In this document: piece by piece, positions 60,401 through 64,000 of the stretch | Numbering within the stretch: position 1 is the stretch's first letter | Layout of the letters: every line of letters starts with the position of its first letter | Assembly (NCBI GenBank): GCA_013398275.1 | Contig: VZSE01009986.1 | Location: 1,214,794-1,278,793, forward strand | Length of the DNA: 64,000 bases | Source of the DNA: Promerops cafer | Lineage: Eukaryota > Chordata > Aves > Passeriformes > Nectariniidae | Direction: 5' to 3' | Translations under genes and position numbers: made by a program | The notes under the pieces: model-generated | Told to the model about the DNA's origin: nothing | Database searches by the model: none | The model's input: the letters and a program-made list of their open reading frames with translations, nothing else

Positions 60401-63400
60401 CTGACCAGAACCAGCCCTAACACTGCCAGGAGCCCCGTGCCCATTCACTGCTCAGGGCACAGCACCAGGTTTGTGAGCAGTGCAGGGAGCCCCCCACAAT
60501 GGACACCCCCAGACACTGTACCACCACCACCAACCCACATTCCCTGCAGGAACAGCTGGGGAGGCTTTATCCAACAAGAGAATTTGGGGATTTACTCCGA
60601 GGGACGTCACAGTCCCAGATTATGTTCCCATAAAAACTATTGAAGGTTTCCCCTCAAGTTTCAGCTGGGAGGAATTTCCAGACAAGGGTATCACAGCAGT
60701 TTGCAATCAGCCTGGCATTAGAGCTGTGATAGATTTTTACTGGTTTGGGATTTTTTTTATTTTACAAAGGAAAAAAGGCTTTAAAAAATTAATCTTTCAC
60801 ACTGACCAGACATTTCTCTAAGTTTAAATTTCACCACCTCTACAAGCCTACAGCTGGGATGATTAGGCAATGGGAGTTAGACGTGTAACTTGTGCTCTCT
60901 GAAGGACGTGGGGTCCACCCTGGGTAAATGAAACCTCCTTATCGAAGTGCTGGGGGAGAGCTCAGATACTCCAGGCATATACTGCTTTCAAGATAAGTTA
61001 TTGGCAATCATTTACCAATAAAGAACTTCACTGAAGCCAGCCTCTCCGTGGAGTATTTCCTCTTTCTAACAAAACCTGTACATAATCATTTTTATCAACA
61101 CATAAAATCTGGAAGTCTTCTAATTATGTAATTAGAACTGTAATAATTAAGACCAAAGCTAAAGCTCGAAGGATCCCCTTGTCCCCCAACTTCCCTTTCT
61201 CAATTAACTCTGCACAGTGATAACCACTTTGGCTTAAAGGCTAAAAAAAGGACAGGATCAAAAGGCTGGTTTAATACAGCTGGAGGGAAAGAATGCATTT
61301 CAGCTCCCCAGCAGCCATCTGATGAAACCCTGGGCCAATTCCCTATGTAAATGACTTAATTAGAATTACCAGATTACACTGCTGAAGGCTTTATTTAAAT
61401 AGGCAGTTTATCAACAGGATAAACTGTGTCCCATTCTCACAGAATGCTGGTGTAAATGCATCTGTTCAAAGCTCTACCACACAGGAGCTGAACAGTAATT
61501 CAATAAACCACTGGCGTATTTTCCCCACCAAAAAAAGAAATACCACAAAGGACGTGCCAGAGGCAGGACAGAAAGATAGCTACTGCTTCCCAACAATCAA
61601 GAATTAGTCTCCCAGATGGGAAAGTTCCCCCATTTTCTATAATTCAGTATCTTTATACTGTTTTATAGCAAAGCAGGGAAAAAATCCTGTTGTTGCAGTG
61701 TCACATCACACACTGCATCTGCTCAACATACAGCACTAGTCCTGGGCTCAGCACAAAAAGGCATGCATAAACCCATTTTCCTGATTAATGATCTACAGAA
61801 GCCATCAATACCAAATTCCAACTTTATACCAAGAGGTATTTTTCCATCTTTACCATCAAATCAGACAAAAGAGTTAAGTTGTTCCTAAATTACAAGTCTT
61901 TCATTTCCCATCACAGAACTGAGAAAGTAATGCATAGGATTCTGAACTATTATTATTTACAAAAGCAAGAGACATCCACATTCAACAAGCCAACACTGAG
62001 CTGAAATAACACTGTAGCTTCTTGTTTATTCAGAGACATTTGACTTCAGCAGCGTTGCCATTCGACAACTCCATTTGTTTTTCTTCCTAAATCTTCAAAG
62101 AAATGTTTATAGCAAGTAAACTAAGACCCAACTATATCAATGAAATAGTCTTTGTTAAGCAAAGGCTTATCTCATCAGATGCAAAGCAACCAAGCATAAA
62201 GAACCACTAAAAATGTCAGTGTGCGCCAGTAAAGTTTGGGAATGCTGTGGAAAAGGGAAGGGATGCAGGCAAAGGGATTTTTCTTTGAAAACCTTACATT
62301 CTTTGTGCTCTGACAACTTTCCTCTTTTCTCTGGTATGAAGTTTATCCAGATCAGTAATCTGCCCATCTGAAACTCTGATAGTTCTACGGGAACACAAAA
62401 TTCAAGTAGTTTCCTGATAAATCTGTCTTCCAAGACCACAGTGCACAACAAAGTGCCCAAAGTTACCTTAATTCTAGATAACCTGTTGTGTCCCTATTTT
62501 AGCTAAAACCTGAAATAATTAAAACTATGTAAAAGCCATCGTGTCCCACTCACAGAGGAAAAAGATGCCAACTGAAGCTATAGCAAAACTGATCTTAAAT
62601 GGGACCCTGTTAAGAAATAATTGCTCCTACTGCAGGAAAAACGAATGCCTTAATGAAAGTACTTGAAAAAAATCCCTGGTTTTACAGATTGCCATTGATT
62701 TGCTCAATGACAAAATATGTTTCTTAAATGGAAGAGGAAGTACTCAAACTGGCAAGGGAAAACCATCATCTTATATTCTAAGAACGTCAAGTGTCCCCTG
62801 AAATAATGAGGCTGCAATTGCCCGTAACTGCTGAAATAAAACTACGCCCCTGCATTTCAAAGTTATCCTGAGGCTTCTCTCACTGAAGACACCAATAAAC
62901 TTGCAGCAGTTTACTCTGGGTTAACACAGAAGCCACGTGCAGAGCTTAAGTTCATTAATGATTTTAACATTAACATTTTAACACCAAGAATACAATCTGA
63001 CTTTTATACCTCTGTCCTCGTACAATTTTCACTGGTTTTGTTAAGAGCTGAGATGCTGTTCCTCAAGGTATCAAAAGTGCTATGAATCTTTCTTAAGAAA
63101 ACGAAATATTCAGAGTCTTCATTTGCCATTATCATTTGCAGGTATTTCATAAAACCATGAATTAACAACCCAATCTTTCCTGCTCCTCCCCCAGAGGCTT
63201 TAGAAAGACTGAAGGTCAAGCAATGTCTCAACACCACACCAGTATTTCACATTTTTGAAGGCAAAGTAGTAAAAGGTTGTTACATCACCCATTCAAAAGA
63301 CTAACCACAGCCACAGGTACGTCTGTCACAAGAAGCAGCTACTCAAGAAACTCTTAAAGATAATCTGATTAGTCAAAAGAGATTTCGCTCAAAATCCCAC

Positions 63401-63499
63401 ATCTGTGGGAAAAATAGCAAATGCAGACAAAGCATTAATACTGTTGTACTCTTAGGGACACTAAAGCAACAGACACTTCATAAATTAAATCAGAAAGTT

Positions 63500-63577
63500 C
63501 AAAAAGTATTAAGGCTACATTAAAGTATTAAGAGTGTTATTAGAGTGTTATTAAAGTATCTAAGAGTATTAAGCGCC
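63500..63577. repeat. AT-rich imperfect repeat (AGTATTAAG-like)
   Basis: Repeated variants AAAGTATTAAG, AGAGTGTTATTA and AAAGTATCTAAG occur in about 75 bases. Low-complexity, no gene seen. Confidence 0.6.
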
Positions 63578-63879
63578 TTTCATCCAATTGGACATCTAAT
63601 TAAGTGAGGAGGAATAAAGTGCTTCCAGGGACAACTCATCATTACACATCAGGGCGGCTACAGAAATGCCCATTTCTGCAGTTCCCACACTGCCTATCTT
63701 TTGGTACCGCCTGTATCTCGAAAACCGAGGATGCTGCCTGATAAAAAGCCTCTTTTGTCTGAGCAAAGCCTTTGTAGAGAACCCGAGTACCTTAAGATGG
63801 TAAAATGCAATTGTAAACCATAAATTTTGGCAGGGACATTCAAGTGCAGATGCGGCATCTGCATACGGGAAGTGTAAAA

Positions 63880-64000
63880 GGGTCCCAAATGGTGCCCATA
63901 AACCCCAGGCAGGGACCGGCTCACAGGGGCTGAGCCAAGACACCCGCGGGGCACCGGGAGCCGCCGCGGGGCACGGCCGGGACACGGCGGGCGCTACCGG
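63880..64000. promoter_or_regulatory. Left flank of a CpG island at the window edge
   Basis: CpG density rises steeply over the last 60 bases (ACCCGCGGGGCACC, GCCGCCGCGGGGCACGGCC, ACGGCGGGCGCTACCGG). The island continues outside the window. Since the NR6A1 5' end must lie to the right of the candidate exons at 52-57 kb, this could be the start of its main promoter. Confidence 0.4.

Larger units (their letters stand above)
49918..63880. other. NR6A1 5' intronic region, right part
   Basis: It contains the two minus-strand exon candidates, the CR1 reverse-transcriptase relic and scattered splice-like signals on the plus strand near 59.87 and 60.00-60.05 kb. The rest is AT-rich unique-looking sequence without a recognisable gene. 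Confidence 0.6.

Noticed and set aside
63004..63237. 77-codon minus-strand ORF with coding-like composition
   Set aside because: Acceptor and donor (GAG before GTATAA) are weak, no family recognised and the phase cannot be tied to NR6A1.

Overview
This is a vertebrate nuclear genome window, almost certainly from a bird. It has single vertebrate exons with GT-AG splice sites, CR1-type LINE remnants (the dominant avian repeat), CpG islands, and a recognisable NR6A1 locus with the miR-181a-2/miR-181b-2 pair antisense inside it, the arrangement known from other amniotes. I see no bacterial-style operons, CRISPR arrays, tRNA or rRNA genes. Only a small fraction of the bases is coding.

Layout. The minus strand carries the orphan nuclear receptor NR6A1 (GCNF). 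Its transcription runs from high to low coordinates. Five consecutive coding exons are certain: the DNA-binding domain (9544-9774), the short C-terminal extension exon (6436-6491), two hinge exons (4865-5022 and 3774-4001) and the first ligand-binding-domain exon (3202-3456). Splice phases join perfectly across all five, giving 928 nt of open frame. The last LBD exons lie off the left edge. Upstream of the DBD exon there is an intronic region of at least 42 kb (9775 onward). It holds several CpG-rich patches (about 11.7-12.1, 14.4-16.6, 21.2-21.9, 33.5-34.8 and 63.9-64.0 kb) and three minus-strand exon candidates whose phase fits the DBD exon (15631-15711, 52276-52329, 57410-57465). The best of these is the 54-nt exon at 52276-52329. 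The canonical glycine-rich NR6A1 first exon is not visible. It may lie beyond the right edge or in an assembly gap.

The plus strand carries the miR-181a-2 hairpin (about 47.75-47.84 kb) and the miR-181b-2 hairpin (about 48.64-48.73 kb). Three plus-strand exon candidates with good splice sites (46805-46833, 47288-47344, 49769-49917) place both hairpins in one intron of a host transcript equivalent to MIR181A2HG. The CpG island at 33.5-34.8 kb is its most likely promoter, by inference.

Repeats: CR1 fragments at 1-115, 16793-16975, 28105-28211, 32966-33055 and 55890-56512; a 48-bp G-rich minisatellite at 8423-8643; a compound pentanucleotide array at 28690-28764; and a diverged threefold tandem repeat at 34889-35121. 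Assembly problems are visible: two N gaps inside CpG islands (16279-16369, 33789-34100), and single Ns at 2457, 14764 and 21708, two of which are flanked by near-identical duplicated sequence.

I found no convincing new multi-gene system. The most useful leads are the unannotated-looking NR6A1 N-terminal exons, the host-gene exons around miR-181, and the tandem G-quadruplex minisatellite in the NR6A1 sense strand.
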